Origin: Paenibacillus aceris
GTDB taxonomy: Bacteria > Bacillota > Bacilli > Paenibacillales > NBRC-103111
Assembly: GCF_017874035.1 (NCBI RefSeq)
Contig: NZ_JAGGKV010000039.1
Coordinates: forward strand, 1 to 42,622
DNA length: 42,622 nucleotides
Direction: 5' to 3'
The position numbers were made by a program, and so were the translations under genes. Below the pieces are notes generated by a model, which was not told the origin of the DNA, searched no databases, and was given only the letters and a program-made list of their open reading frames with translations. Position 1 is the stretch's first letter. Each line of letters begins with the position of its first letter. Below are positions 1 through 7,792 of the stretch, piece by piece.

Positions 1-108
1 GGGCTCTCGGCACCATAGTTGAACGACCTTCCTCGCCAGCCGTATTAACATTATAGCCAAACTCAACAAATTTTCATTTGTCCGTGGTGCCCCGTAGGGG
101 CATGGATG

Positions 109-200
109 GCTAACGAGGAACGTTAGTTCAGTGATCCAGAGAGCAGTTTGTCGCCACGACAGCCGCTCTTTCTGTCGTTAGGCTAAATGGCCGGATAGTT
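109..200 (+). repeat. Structured intergenic repeat, copy 1
   Basis: First clear copy of the repeat family that runs through the window. The 5' box CTAACG (110-115) pairs perfectly with CGTTAG (121-126). A central hairpin follows (AGAGC..GTCG..CGAC..GCTCT, about 140-170), then a degenerate 3' box ending near GGATAGTT. It lies directly upstream of the acetyltransferase gene. The sequence before it (1-108) shows no gene I can support; CCATAGTTGAAC near 13-24 may be a fragment of another copy. Confidence 0.7.
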
Positions 201-255
201 GGTAGCAACCTTGAATAGTTAGGCGGAATATCCTAAATCATGGAAGGAGAAATAC

Positions 256-804
256 ATGTCTCAATTCCCTATATTAGAAACAGAAAGATTTGTACTTAGA
301 CAGATTAAACAAGATGATTCAAAAGAAATATTTCAATATTTCTCTATGGATGAAGTTACGAAATTTTATGATTTGGAGAGTTTTACGAATATCGAACAAG
401 CAGAAGATTTAATTCGCAGATGGAATCAGAGATTTGAAAACAATCAAGGAATTCGCTGGGGAATCACTTTGCGTTCGGAAAGCAGAGTAATCGGAACATG
501 TGGATTTCATGGTTGGGCGAAAAATCATTGTAAAATTGAAATTGGATATGAACTATCACCAGAATATTGGAGGCAAGGTTTTATGACTGAGGTGATTCTG
601 AAGATAAATGAATTCGGATTTAACAATCTTGGATTAAACAGAATTGAAGCATTTGTAGAACCAGAGAATATGGAATCAAGGAGGGTGCTTGAGAAAGTTG
701 GGTTTAGAGAAGAAGGTATATTGAAGGAACATTTTTATTGGAGGAGTCGATTTGTTGATACTGTCATATATGCATTACTTAAGAAAGACTATGATGTGCG
801 TTAA
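256..804 (+). CDS. GNAT N-acetyltransferase, RimJ/RimL type
   Basis: Predicted acetyl-CoA-dependent N-acetyltransferase of 182 aa, the normal size for the RimJ/RimL branch that acetylates protein N-termini or small amines; the substrate cannot be read from the sequence. It opens with the family hallmark LETERFVLRQI. The acetyl-CoA binding motif A is YWRQGFMTE near residue 105, and the C-terminal signature NMESRRVLEKVGFREEG lies near residue 140. ATG 256 follows a GGAAGGAG ribosome binding site with good spacing. The gene stands alone between two copies of the structured repeat, in the same direction as both, so it looks like a one-gene unit. Its AT-rich codon use matches the neighbours downstream. 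Family assignment is secure; function beyond acetyl transfer is unknown. Confidence 0.9.
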   Translation: MSQFPILETERFVLRQIKQDDSKEIFQYFSMDEVTKFYDLESFTNIEQAEDLIRRWNQRFENNQGIRWGITLRSESRVIGTCGFHGWAKNHCKIEIGYELSPEYWRQGFMTEVILKINEFGFNNLGLNRIEAFVEPENMESRRVLEKVGFREEGILKEHFYWRSRFVDTVIYALLKKDYDVR

Positions 805-860
805 GTAGTAGGATTATAATAACATGCTCCCTGGTTTCGTTAAAGTAACGGGTGGTTATT
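801..860 (+). repeat. Structured repeat, copy 2 (3' half)
   Basis: GCTCCCTGG (825-833) followed by TTTCGTTAAAGTAACGGGT and GGTTA matches the 3' half of the family. The 5' box is almost unrecognisable, although it would overlap the stop codon of the acetyltransferase gene. Same orientation as the other copies. Confidence 0.6.
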
Positions 861-921
861 GAAATCAGGTAAAAACATCAAATTGAATAAATAGTTCGTT
901 AAGGTACTAGAGGTGACATAA

Positions 922-1305
922 ATGAATATGAGAAGTTACTTGATTATTCTGTTAGTAATAATGGTGTCTATGATTTTTGCAGGGTGTTTAAAAGGTGAAA
1001 AAGCACATTCGGACTTAGTCGGTACCGTCAATGTAGAAAATTTAGATTCAGCAACAACAGTGACGTATACATTCAAAAATCAAAGTGGAAAAAGGGTAAC
1101 TGTTATTGGCGGAGCAAGCTATAAGTTACATAGAGACAACAAATTAGTAGACGAAGGTATTGTTCCAGTAAAAGACTACATTGATTTGGATCCTGGAGAA
1201 GATTATACAGATAAAAAGACATTTCCAAATTTGCAGCCTGGTTCGTACAGTATAAGAGTAGAATGGAACAAAACGGTAGTTTCTTCTAATTTTGCTCGAA
1301 ACTGA
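922..1305 (+). CDS. Small lipoprotein, possible Ig-like/BsuPI-like fold
   Basis: 127-aa predicted membrane-anchored lipoprotein. The N-terminus has a short positive stretch, a hydrophobic core and a lipobox ending in Cys22 (IFAGC), so signal peptidase II processing and anchoring on the outer face of the membrane are expected. The mature part is beta-rich: TVTYTFKNQSGKRVTV, a DLDPGEDYT turn and a final SYSIRVEW strand. This resembles the BsuPI-type proteinase inhibitor or Ig-like sandwich folds of Bacilli, but that is a weak impression rather than a firm match. ATG 922 follows GAGGTG at a spacing of 6. It is a single gene between repeat copies 2 and 3. Function unknown. Confidence 0.75.
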   Translation: MNMRSYLIILLVIMVSMIFAGCLKGEKAHSDLVGTVNVENLDSATTVTYTFKNQSGKRVTVIGGASYKLHRDNKLVDEGIVPVKDYIDLDPGEDYTDKKTFPNLQPGSYSIRVEWNKTVVSSNFARN

Positions 1306-1321
1306 AAATGAAAAATCCTTT

Positions 1322-1378
1322 GTTAACGGAGAACGATAGCTGAATAAAAAAACGCGCCAGTCGGCCATAAGGATCAGC
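1322..1378 (+). repeat. Structured repeat, copy 3 (5' half)
   Basis: GTTAACGGAGAACGATAGC followed by TGAATAAAAAAACGC is a good match to the 5' box and the A-rich link. The central hairpin is weak (GCCAGTCGGCC) and no 3' box follows, so this is a truncated copy. It sits 17 bases after the lipoprotein stop codon. Confidence 0.65.
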
Positions 1379-1408
1379 AAAATTATGAGGTGTAATTGGA
1401 GGGTTGAT

Positions 1409-1669
1409 ATGTTAAATGAAGCATTTTTTGTTGGTCAGATTGTAAGAGAACATGAGCAAGTATGGCTAAGGGGGAGAGCCTTACAGCATATTTTTGTTGA
1501 TGAATATCTTTATTTGGTTAATGACGATTCTCAAGCATCAAAATATCTCATAAAGAAGATTAAGACCTATGGAAAGTATGTTGATGGACTTTATGCTCCA
1601 ATGACAGGCGATTTGCTTGTAGAAGTCGATGGTGAACTAAAGACAGGTGAACATATGTTATATAGGTAA
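1409..1669 (+). CDS. Hypothetical small protein
   Basis: 86-aa protein starting at ATG 1409, chosen because GGAGGG (1398-1403) sits 5 bases upstream; an in-frame ATG at 1385 has no such site. It has no signal peptide or membrane segment. The sequence is mixed alpha/beta and charged (FVGQIVREHEQVW, KTYGKYVDGLYAPMTGDLLV). I do not recognise the family. It lies alone between repeat copies 3 and 4. Composition resembles the neighbouring small genes, so it is probably a genuine accessory gene. Confidence 0.55.
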   Translation: MLNEAFFVGQIVREHEQVWLRGRALQHIFVDEYLYLVNDDSQASKYLIKKIKTYGKYVDGLYAPMTGDLLVEVDGELKTGEHMLYR

Positions 1670-1709
1670 CTTGAATGAAAGAGCAATTTTATTTTGCGGT
1701 GGTGAAAAT

Positions 1710-1808
1710 GTGAATATTTTGGTTAAAATATGGTTTGTTGTGGATAAGGAATTAATTGAAGTTGCGAATATACTAAAAAATTCTTTGGGGTTACAAGAGT
1801 TTATTTAA
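1710..1808 (+). pseudogene. Short gene fragment (32 codons)
   Basis: A GTG-started reading frame preceded by GGTGGTGAAA encodes 32 aa beginning MNILVKIWFVVDKELIEVAN. It looks like the front of a longer protein but stops at TAA 1806-1808, exactly where a degenerate repeat 5' box (CTAACGG, 1809-1815) starts. It could be a gene cut short when the repeat was inserted or rearranged. No family assigned; coding status uncertain. Confidence 0.3.
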
Positions 1809-1835
1809 CTAACGGGAAGGATTGCGCCAACAGAT
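1808..1835 (+). repeat. Degenerate repeat 5' box, copy 4
   Basis: ACTAACGGGAAGGATTGCGC resembles the 5' box of the family, with the first bases overlapping the TAA stop of the preceding short frame. No hairpin or 3' box is visible. Confidence 0.35.
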
Positions 1836-1859
1836 GCATAACTTTTTAAGAGCAATGAA

Positions 1860-2276
1860 TTGCAAAGGAGAGATGGTCAACTGAATCAAGAGATAATTAT
1901 TAATTTACCGTTAGAGCCTCATGAAGTCCCAACTTTAAGAGAACTGGTGGGTTGGGATGGTAGGCATTCTGATTATCCAATTTTATTTGAACGTTGCAAT
2001 TTCTGGGCTGGACTCAGGGATGGAAAGAATGAACTAATAGCATTTGGTTATATTGCAGGAATGGGGTTGCAACACGGATATATGGAAGATATCATTGTAC
2101 ATCCGCAACACCAGAGAAAAGGGATAGGTCAAGCCTTAGTAAATAAATTACTTCAAGAAGCGGAACGTTTTGGATTAGAGATTGTAACATTGACTTACGA
2201 TTCTAAACATAATACGTTTTACTCAGATTGTGGTTTTGTTCCTTGTCCTGGAGGACTCTGGAGGAGAAAAGACTAA
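1860..2276 (+). CDS. GNAT acetyltransferase, ambiguous start
   Basis: Predicted GNAT family acetyltransferase of up to 138 aa. Motif A is clear: HPQHQRKGIGQALVNKL, with Q/RxxGxG around residue 85, preceded by the strand YMEDIIV. The C-terminal FYSDCGFVPCPGG is the usual motif B region, with the aromatic residue and the turn before the last strand. The substrate is unknown. The start is odd: the frame can begin at TTG 1860, but that codon lies before a good AAAGGAGAG site (1864-1872), which instead points to CTG 1881, and no in-frame ATG exists. An original ATG may have been lost. The stop codon TAA (2274-2276) overlaps the first base of the next repeat copy. Confidence 0.8.
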   Translation: MQRRDGQLNQEIIINLPLEPHEVPTLRELVGWDGRHSDYPILFERCNFWAGLRDGKNELIAFGYIAGMGLQHGYMEDIIVHPQHQRKGIGQALVNKLLQEAERFGLEIVTLTYDSKHNTFYSDCGFVPCPGGLWRRKD

Positions 2277-2370
2277 TCTAACGGATAAGGTTAGTTCAAT
2301 AAAAAACAGCGGCGGCAGCAGACTTTATTTTTTAAGTCCTAGTCCGTCACTGTTTCTTCGTGATGTGCCA
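2276..2370 (+). repeat. Structured repeat, copy 5
   Basis: ATCTAACGGATAAGGTTAG and TTCAATAAAA form the 5' box, followed by an ACAGCGGCGGCAGC..CCGTCACTGTTTC hairpin whose loop (ACTTTATTTTTTAAGTCC) closely resembles that of the copy at 23411-23500. The first base belongs to the TAA stop of the acetyltransferase. No clear 3' box. Confidence 0.65.
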
Positions 2371-2494
2371 GCAGCCGGTCAGAATCATCGACTACTACTT
2401 CGTGGAACTTAAGGGTAGGATGCCACGGCAAACCATTGAATTAAAAGATAGATTAGGCAAGTGATTTGACCACTAAGGAAGGATGATCATTAGG

Positions 2495-2563
2495 ATGAAA
2501 TTAATGTGTGAGTGTGGTTATACAATATATGATCAAACAGATTACTTGTCCTATAAGGCATAA
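2495..2563 (+). pseudogene. Truncated zinc-ribbon-like gene start
   Basis: A 22-codon frame with AAGGAAGG upstream (2475-2482) begins MKLMCECGYTIYDQTD and then stops. The CxCGY start resembles small zinc-ribbon proteins of Bacilli of which only the first part remains. It is the only coding trace between repeat copies 5 and 6. Confidence 0.35.
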
Positions 2564-2600
2564 AATTTTGTAGAGGTTTGAGCTCTTCATGTGGATTAAG

Positions 2601-2630
2601 CTCTAACGGTGAACGTTAGTTCAATAAGGG
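2601..2630 (+). repeat. Structured repeat, copy 6 (5' box only)
   Basis: CTCTAACGGTGAACGTTAG followed by TTCAATAAGG is a near-perfect 5' box in which CTAACG and CGTTAG pair perfectly. The hairpin and 3' box are missing. Confidence 0.65.
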
Positions 2631-2817
2631 TTTATGATTTTGGTTCGAAAAAAAAACGAGACCTTGGAAATAAACATTTCGAAGAGAAAATACAGCTTCT
2701 TAGTTCCCACGCACCGGCAATGTTAACTCAACAAGTCGAACGCCAAAGTTAGCAGAAACGAATTACGGAGGAAAAATACAAAAAGCATTAAAAAACATAG
2801 ATTAGAGGAAATTTTAG

Positions 2818-2838
2818 GTAGCCATTGGCTACTTTTTG
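2818..2838 (+). terminator. Rho-independent terminator without an intact gene
   Basis: GTAGCC-ATT-GGCTAC (2818-2832) followed by TTTTT. No intact gene ends before it; the stretch 2631-2817 holds only short broken frames, so it probably served a lost gene. Confidence 0.55.
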
Positions 2839-2877
2839 TTTATAGATAAAAATCAACATTTAACAAAGCCTGATTAA

Positions 2878-2902
2878 GCTATCGGAGAACGATGGTTTAA
2901 CG
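2878..2902 (+). repeat. Degenerate repeat 5' box, copy 7
   Basis: GCTATCGGAGAACGATGGT followed by TTAACG matches the 5' box with two or three changes. There is no hairpin or 3' box. The rest of 2903-3088 shows no gene and must hold the promoter of the following lyase gene. Confidence 0.4.
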
Positions 2903-3088
2903 AGCACGAAATAAACTGAAGAGAGTCGTCTAGTAGGTGGAAGTTATTTATATTCTAAATCGGTTCGGAGGGTGGATTTTATGTATTATCGTTACCAAAT
3001 AAATCCATAGTCAAACTAAAAAAAACCATAAACTTGTCTCGGAAAGTATAGGATAATATCTGTAGATTTACATAAAGGAGGCATCATA

Positions 3089-4591
3089 GTGAAAAAGTTG
3101 AGGAAATCTTTATTGTCGCTTTGTATTGTAACCGCTTTCTACGCAATCCCTTTCGGTGCATCGGCTGAGGAATCGGTAGTGAAGGTCTCTTCAGTGGACG
3201 AAATTTCAGCAGCCATGATCAAAGCGCAACCCGGTGATACGATTGTGATGAGGAACGGAGTATGGAAGGATGCTGCTATTGTGATGGAAGGCGCAGGCAA
3301 GCAGAATAAACCCATCACGCTGCGCGCGGAAACACCGGGTCAGGTAGTGCTCAGCGGCGCCTCCACACTCAACATCGGAGGATCGTATCTTGTGGTGGAT
3401 GGCTTGGTATTTAAAGATGGGGGAGATATCGATGATTCCGGTGTCATTGAGTTCAGGGTGGGAGATCATGAAGCGACGCATTCCCGGCTTACTAACGTCC
3501 AAATGCTTGACTATAATCCTCTAAGCAACGAGAAGAACACGAAGTGGGTTGGATTATACGGCAGCTATAACAGAGTGGATCATTCCTATTTCAAAGGTAA
3601 GAAAAACATTGGTGCAACAATGGTAGTTTGGAGAGAGCAAGCGGGCGAGCAGCACCATGTCATTGATCACAATCATTTTGCCGGCCGGCCCATCCTGCAC
3701 GACGATAGTGGACAAGTGATTAGTAATGAAGCGGAAACGCTGAGAATCGGAACGAGTACCTATTCTCTCTCGGATTCTTATACGACGGTAGAGAACAACC
3801 TGTTCGAGAACAATGATGGAGAAATCGAAATGATCTCGGTTAAATCAGGGAAGAATGTGATTCGCGGCAATACATTTTTGAACAATGCAGCGACCGTTAC
3901 ACTTCGTCATGGCAATGGAACGCACATTGAAAACAACTTCTTTTTCGCTAATGGCAAGGCGAACGCCGGCGCGATCCGCGTTATAGGCGAAGACCATGTG
4001 ATTGCCAACAATTATATTAGTGGCATTGTGGGCAGCAATACGACACGTGGGGCCATTGTTCTAACGAATGGCATACCTAACTCGGATCTGAACAAATATT
4101 TTCAAGTCAAAAATGTGCTCATTACTCACAACACACTCGTGAACAATGATAACAACATCATCGTTGGCGATAAAAAGAGCGGTACGAATACGTTAGCGCC
4201 TGTAGACACGATTATAGCAAATAACGTCGTACAGGCAAGCGGGAACGCTAAGCTTCCTCTTATTAAGGTAATCGACGATTCAGCAGCTCTTACATATGAA
4301 GGGAATTTCATGTATGGCGCCGAACTCGGGATCGGGCCGGTCGCAGGGATTACGCAGCAAAATCCTCAGCTGGCTTTGGCAGAAGACGGATTATACCGTG
4401 CGGGCGAAGAAAGTCCGATTATCAACGCGTTGAAAAACGGGGCTTACTCCGTAAAAGAAGATATGGATGGCCAGCCCCGACCTCAAGGCAACAGAGATGC
4501 CGGAGCGGATGAGGTATCCAAAACGCCTATAAGGAACAAGCCTTTACAGCCTAGCGATGTCGGACCCGAGTGGCTTAACGCATCTGAATGA
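3089..4591 (+). CDS. Secreted polysaccharide lyase, PL6 (chondroitinase B/alginate lyase-like)
   Basis: 500-aa predicted secreted beta-helix lyase that cleaves an acidic polysaccharide (alginate or a glycosaminoglycan) by beta-elimination. GTG 3089 follows AAAGGAGG at good spacing. Residues 1-26 form a classical signal peptide (KKLRK, hydrophobic core, GASA cleavage site). The N-terminal PL6 signature is present (AAMIKAQPGDTIVMRNGVWK, then GKQNKPITLRAETPG near residue 70). The family uses a Lys-Arg pair; here Lys252 (MISVKSG) and Arg273 (VTLRHGNG) lie 21 residues apart as expected, and GEIEMIS carries the acidic residues that bind calcium in the family. It stands alone, with no sugar transporter or polyuronate genes beside it. 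Composition is more GC-rich than the scraps before it. Exact substrate uncertain. Confidence 0.88.
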   Translation: MKKLRKSLLSLCIVTAFYAIPFGASAEESVVKVSSVDEISAAMIKAQPGDTIVMRNGVWKDAAIVMEGAGKQNKPITLRAETPGQVVLSGASTLNIGGSYLVVDGLVFKDGGDIDDSGVIEFRVGDHEATHSRLTNVQMLDYNPLSNEKNTKWVGLYGSYNRVDHSYFKGKKNIGATMVVWREQAGEQHHVIDHNHFAGRPILHDDSGQVISNEAETLRIGTSTYSLSDSYTTVENNLFENNDGEIEMISVKSGKNVIRGNTFLNNAATVTLRHGNGTHIENNFFFANGKANAGAIRVIGEDHVIANNYISGIVGSNTTRGAIVLTNGIPNSDLNKYFQVKNVLITHNTLVNNDNNIIVGDKKSGTNTLAPVDTIIANNVVQASGNAKLPLIKVIDDSAALTYEGNFMYGAELGIGPVAGITQQNPQLALAEDGLYRAGEESPIINALKNGAYSVKEDMDGQPRPQGNRDAGADEVSKTPIRNKPLQPSDVGPEWLNASE

Positions 4592-4747
4592 GAAGTAACC
4601 GAGCTCTCATCAGTATGTCCGTATTAACTATCGGGACATGTTCATTGTATGAAAGCAGGTGTGCAAAAAACGCCTGCCTTCAATCGATTTAAGAATAAAA
4701 AATTTAGCATAATGGGCTGTTGGTCAGTTGAGAAGCGAGAGGGCCCG

Positions 4748-4894
4748 TTTGTGTCATTAATGTAGGCAGATTTGTGTCATTAGACAAGAAGTGTCAGGCG
4801 ACACAAACATAATTGCATTTAGATCCTCGTCAATCGGGGATTTTTTATTTCAAAGCACCTATGTTTGTGTCGCAAGGCCACGACACAAACATAG
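4748..4894. repeat. Intergenic element built from TTTGTGTC motifs
   Basis: TTTGTGTCATTA occurs at 4748-4759 and 4771-4782 (23 bp apart). Its complement GACACAAACAT is at 4800-4810. A perfect 14-bp inverted repeat, CTATGTTTGTGTCG (4859-4872) and CGACACAAACATAG (4881-4894), closes the element around an 8-base loop. Inside lies ATCC..GGGAT followed by TTTTTT (about 4822-4848), which may terminate the lyase transcript. The remainder of 4592-5023 has no gene. A similar layout recurs at 18248-18330. Confidence 0.6.
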
Positions 4895-5023
4895 GCGCAG
4901 AATCATGCTTATAGTAACGACTGGATTAGCAATGGTTTATCACATTGCCATTAAGCTAAAGTGCAGGATAGTTCCAATATGTGGTATATTTGATTAAATG
5001 ACATTTTCTAAGCGGAGGTGCTT

Positions 5024-6355
5024 ATGAATCCTGCTTTTGACACCTACATCCAATCGCTAGCCGGTCGGAACGTGACCGTCATCGGCGCTGGCGTCAGCAA
5101 TTCACCACTGATCCGCATGCTTTGCTCAGCCGAGGCGCACGTCACCGTGTGCGACCGCAATCCGGCCTTGCCGCGGGAGGAGTGGGACAATCTAGGCGTC
5201 GGGTTGTGCCTGGGGGAGAATTATCTGGATAGCATTGGGGGCGACGTAGTGTTCCGCACTCCAGGTATGCGCCCAGACCATCCGGCGTTGGACTCGGCCC
5301 GTGCTGGCGGCAGCCGAGTGACCAGTGAGATGGAGGAGTTCTTTGCGCTGTGTCCTTGTCCTATTTTCGGCGTGACCGGTTCGGACGGTAAGACCACCAC
5401 CACGTCGTTGATTGCAGACATGTTGGCTGACGGAGGGCGTACGGTTTATCTGGGAGGCAACATTGGCACACCACTTCTGACGCGCGTGGGCGAGATGTCG
5501 CCGCTGGATGCTTGCGCGGTTGAGCTGTCCAGCTTCCAGCTGATGGACATGACGCGCTCTCCCCATGTGGCGGTGATTACCAACCTCTCGCCCAATCACC
5601 TCGACTGGCACCGCGACATACATGAATATACCGCCGCTAAGCGTCGCCTGCTAGATTTTCAAAGTGCTAACGACTTTGCCGTCCTTAACGGCGACAATCC
5701 GGTGACCGCTGAACTGCGCGGGCGGGGTCGGACCAAGTATTTCGGCGTGCACACTGTCCACGATGGCATAATCGACGGTCTATTACCCATCAGTGATATT
5801 CGTTTACCGGGTTGGTATAACGTGGAGAACGTTATGGCTGCCATGACCGCCGTACGGGGGTCCGTGTCTGATGAAGCAATCTTAGAGACGGTGCGCAACT
5901 TCGTCGGCGTGGAGCACCGAAACCAGTGGGTAGCTACTGTTGGCGGGGTGCATTATTACAACAATTCAATCGGCTCCAGCCCCGCACGTACCGTCGCTAC
6001 GCTGCATGCGCATGTGGGCCGAGTGCTGCTGATCGCCGGTGGGCGAGATAAGAAAGTACCGTTTGACGAGATGGCTAAACTGCTACCTGATCATGTCAAG
6101 GTGCTGCTGTTGATCGGAGAAGCGGCCAGTCAAATCGAGGCAGAGGCGCGCAAAATGCCAAGTTGCCCACCTATTGTCCGCTGCGAAGGCCTGGCCGAAG
6201 CAGTGGCGCAGGCGCACAAGCTGTCCGTACCAGGCGACACTGTGCTGCTGAGTCCTGCATGCACTGCTTTTGACCAATATCGTAATTTTGAAGAGCGCGG
6301 GCGTCACTTTGTAGACCTGGTCGGGTCGCTGCACCGGTCGGTCGGAGGGAAATGA
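5024..6355 (+). CDS. murD: UDP-N-acetylmuramoylalanine--D-glutamate ligase (MurD-type)
   Basis: 443-aa Mur ligase predicted to add D-glutamate to UDP-MurNAc-L-alanine in the cytoplasm. ATG 5024 is preferred because GGAGGTG (5014-5020) ends just before it; GTG 5018 overlaps that site. The N-terminal Rossmann-like domain (NVTVIGAGVSN), the ATP loop GVTGSDGKTTT (116-126) and NLSPNHLDWH (about 184-193) are intact, and the C-terminal domain has GVEHRNQWV and YYNNSIGSSPART. The last motif resembles MurD of Clostridia more than that of Bacilli. No cell-division or cell-wall cluster surrounds it, and the coding sequence is clearly more GC-rich than its neighbours. It is probably a horizontally acquired second murD and could also work on another substrate. 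Confidence 0.85.
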   Translation: MNPAFDTYIQSLAGRNVTVIGAGVSNSPLIRMLCSAEAHVTVCDRNPALPREEWDNLGVGLCLGENYLDSIGGDVVFRTPGMRPDHPALDSARAGGSRVTSEMEEFFALCPCPIFGVTGSDGKTTTTSLIADMLADGGRTVYLGGNIGTPLLTRVGEMSPLDACAVELSSFQLMDMTRSPHVAVITNLSPNHLDWHRDIHEYTAAKRRLLDFQSANDFAVLNGDNPVTAELRGRGRTKYFGVHTVHDGIIDGLLPISDIRLPGWYNVENVMAAMTAVRGSVSDEAILETVRNFVGVEHRNQWVATVGGVHYYNNSIGSSPARTVATLHAHVGRVLLIAGGRDKKVPFDEMAKLLPDHVKVLLLIGEAASQIEAEARKMPSCPPIVRCEGLAEAVAQAHKLSVPGDTVLLSPACTAFDQYRNFEERGRHFVDLVGSLHRSVGGK

Positions 6356-6365
6356 TTGATTACTT

Positions 6366-6422
6366 GACGGCAGCCGGCAATGAACGGCTGCTTTTTCGTT
6401 GAACTAAAGGGCAGATATGCGC
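6366..6422 (+). repeat. Structured repeat, copy 8 (hairpin and 3' box)
   Basis: GCAGCCG-GCAATGAA-CGGCTGC followed by TTTTTCGTTGAACTAAAGGG and CAGATATGCGCA gives the hairpin and 3' box. The 5' box is absent or merged with the end of murD, which stops 11 bases earlier. The hairpin with T-run probably terminates murD. Confidence 0.65.
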
Positions 6423-6477
6423 AATTGTAATGTGGAATAAAATGTGAGACAAGGGTTATATAGGAGTTGACATTGAT

Positions 6478-6525
6478 ATGATTCGTGAAGCTGAACGATC
6501 TGAGGTTTTACCGCTAAAACCATGA
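6478..6525 (+). pseudogene. N-terminal scrap of an acetyltransferase gene
   Basis: A 15-codon frame, MIREAERSEVLPLKP then stop, is the typical first strand of GNAT acetyltransferases (MIREAxxxDxxxL). TAGGAG lies upstream. It is the only coding trace between repeats 8 and 9, which are about 120 bp apart, and looks like a nearly deleted one-gene unit. Confidence 0.4.
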
Positions 6526-6539
6526 CAAATTATTAATAT

Positions 6540-6626
6540 ACTAACGAGGGACTATAGCTCAATACAGAACGAAACGAGGCTGCCGGCACAAACGGCAGCC
6601 TCCATTACGTTAATGGGCATGATTAC
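6540..6626 (+). repeat. Structured repeat, copy 9
   Basis: ACTAACGAGGGACTATAGC with TCAATACAG is the 5' box. GAGGCTGCCG-GCACAAA-CGGCAGCCTC is a perfect central stem, and TTACGTTAATGGGCATGATTA is a degenerate 3' box. Confidence 0.75.
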
Positions 6627-6697
6627 GCAACAATACTAGGCTAGTTTCGTCTAATAAGATATGGGGATTTCTACCATTCCAGTGGAGGTGATAAAAA

Positions 6698-7258
6698 TTG
6701 TGGAAAAGAACAACAAAGGTCTTACTGATTTATTTGTTCTTGTTCGGTACGTTGTTTGTGGTGGAGCCTTTAACTGTCAATGCATGCTCTTGTGCTGGAC
6801 CACCAAGTATAGAAGATCAGTTGAATCCAAAAACCGCAATTTTTAAGGGCAAATTATTGAGTTTGAAAAAATCTGTTAATGGGATGATTTGGTCTTCCGC
6901 AGAAGTAAAAGCTCAATTCGAAGTGAAAACGATATGGAAAGGAACACTGAGTTCTCAAACGACTGTTTACACAGCATTGAGTTCGGCAAGTTGTGGATAT
7001 GAGGGATTCGAAGTAAATGAAGAATATATTGTTTTTGCCTATGGTGATCCAGATCGACTTGAAACAGGACTTTGTGAAGGAACTAAGACTACTGCATCCG
7101 CACAAGGTGATCTTAAAGCATTGGGGGCAGGATATGAACCCTCTATGATAACAATCCATCAAGTAGATAACCGATCCGTCATAATCGTTTTAGTTCTTGC
7201 AATTTCTCTAACATTGCTCGTCTTGCTGGTCCTATCATTAAGAAGGCGACGCCGATGA
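6698..7258 (+). CDS. NTR/TIMP-like surface protein with C-terminal membrane anchor
   Basis: 186-aa predicted cell-surface protein. TTG 6698 is chosen for the GTGGAGGTG site 7 bases upstream. A signal peptide (about 1-29) is followed at once by CSCAGPP, then AIFKGKLLSLKK, a FEVKTIWKG strand, an SASCGY cysteine and a later GLCEG cysteine. The early CxC, the xxFxGxV strand and the WKG strand are the pattern of netrin/TIMP-like (NTR) domains found as extracellular proteins in Bacilli. The C-terminus has one membrane helix (about 161-180) and then RRRRR, giving a type I anchor with the domain outside. It stands alone between repeat copies. Ligand unknown. Confidence 0.7.
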   Translation: MWKRTTKVLLIYLFLFGTLFVVEPLTVNACSCAGPPSIEDQLNPKTAIFKGKLLSLKKSVNGMIWSSAEVKAQFEVKTIWKGTLSSQTTVYTALSSASCGYEGFEVNEEYIVFAYGDPDRLETGLCEGTKTTASAQGDLKALGAGYEPSMITIHQVDNRSVIIVLVLAISLTLLVLLVLSLRRRRR

Positions 7259-7318
7259 TAGAACTGTTGCGCCTGCTCTTTACTTACTAAAGCTTCATAT
7301 TAACGTTTGATTGTTAAG

Positions 7319-7410
7319 CCTCTAACGGAGAACTGTAGCTTAATAAAACACTAGTTAAGGCATCCTAGATCAAGAGGCTGCCTTTTCTCCGTTTACGGGG
7401 AAACACGGTA
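7319..7410 (+). repeat. Structured repeat, copy 10
   Basis: CTCTAACGGAGAACTGTAGC and TTAATAAAAC form the 5' box. AAGGCATCCT..AGGCTGCCTTTTC forms the hairpin. The 3' side (CCGTTTACGGGGAAACACGG) is a diverged 3' box. Confidence 0.6.
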
Positions 7411-7496
7411 GGAAAAGAAAAAAACCATGCGAATGAATATAAAGTATGAAAGATACAGGACCTTGTTCGGGTATTAACACTGAAAGGTGGAATGTA

Positions 7497-7670
7497 ATGC
7501 AGCGCAGAATGCGTAAAGCAGTAAAATTAGGATTAGCTGGTGGGGTTAGTTGGGCAGTAGTTAGCTATTTTTTAAATAAAAACATAGGTGCTAGTATTGT
7601 TGGGGCATCGTCATGGTTTATTGTAACTATTTTAATTGCATTGGTTTTTCCTGAAAGTAACCAAAAATGA
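7497..7670 (+). CDS. Small membrane protein
   Basis: 57-aa protein. ATG 7497 is preferred over ATG 7446 because AAAGGTGG (7482-7489) lies 7 bases upstream. It begins with basic residues (QRRMRKAVK) and has two short hydrophobic segments (LGLAGGVSWAVVSYFL and IVGASSWFIVTILIALVF) around NKNIGAS, consistent with a two-pass membrane hairpin. No family recognised. It stands alone between two repeat copies. Function unknown. Confidence 0.5.
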   Translation: MQRRMRKAVKLGLAGGVSWAVVSYFLNKNIGASIVGASSWFIVTILIALVFPESNQK

Positions 7671-7702
7671 TCTCTTCTGAGTTTGAAAAAAATCATTAAT
7701 TT

Positions 7703-7792
7703 ACTAACGGATAACGATAGTTAAAAAAACTTGAGAGCAGCACGCCGGAGCGCTGCTCTTTTTTCATGTTAGCTATTCGGGTAGGGGAGTTC
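7703..7792 (+). repeat. Structured repeat, copy 11
   Basis: ACTAACGGATAACGATAGT starts the copy 34 bases after the small membrane protein. The hairpin AGAGCAGC-ACGCCGGA-GCGCTGCTCT followed by TTTTTT is a strong terminator. The 3' side is diverged (GTTAGCTATTCGGGTAGGGGAG). Confidence 0.7.

Noticed and set aside
5192..5623. Long minus-strand frame opposite murD (143 codons) and similar frames at 5221, 5659 and 6083
   Set aside because: Shadow frames in GC-rich coding sequence; no ribosome binding site and no protein-like pattern, while the plus strand encodes a clear Mur ligase.
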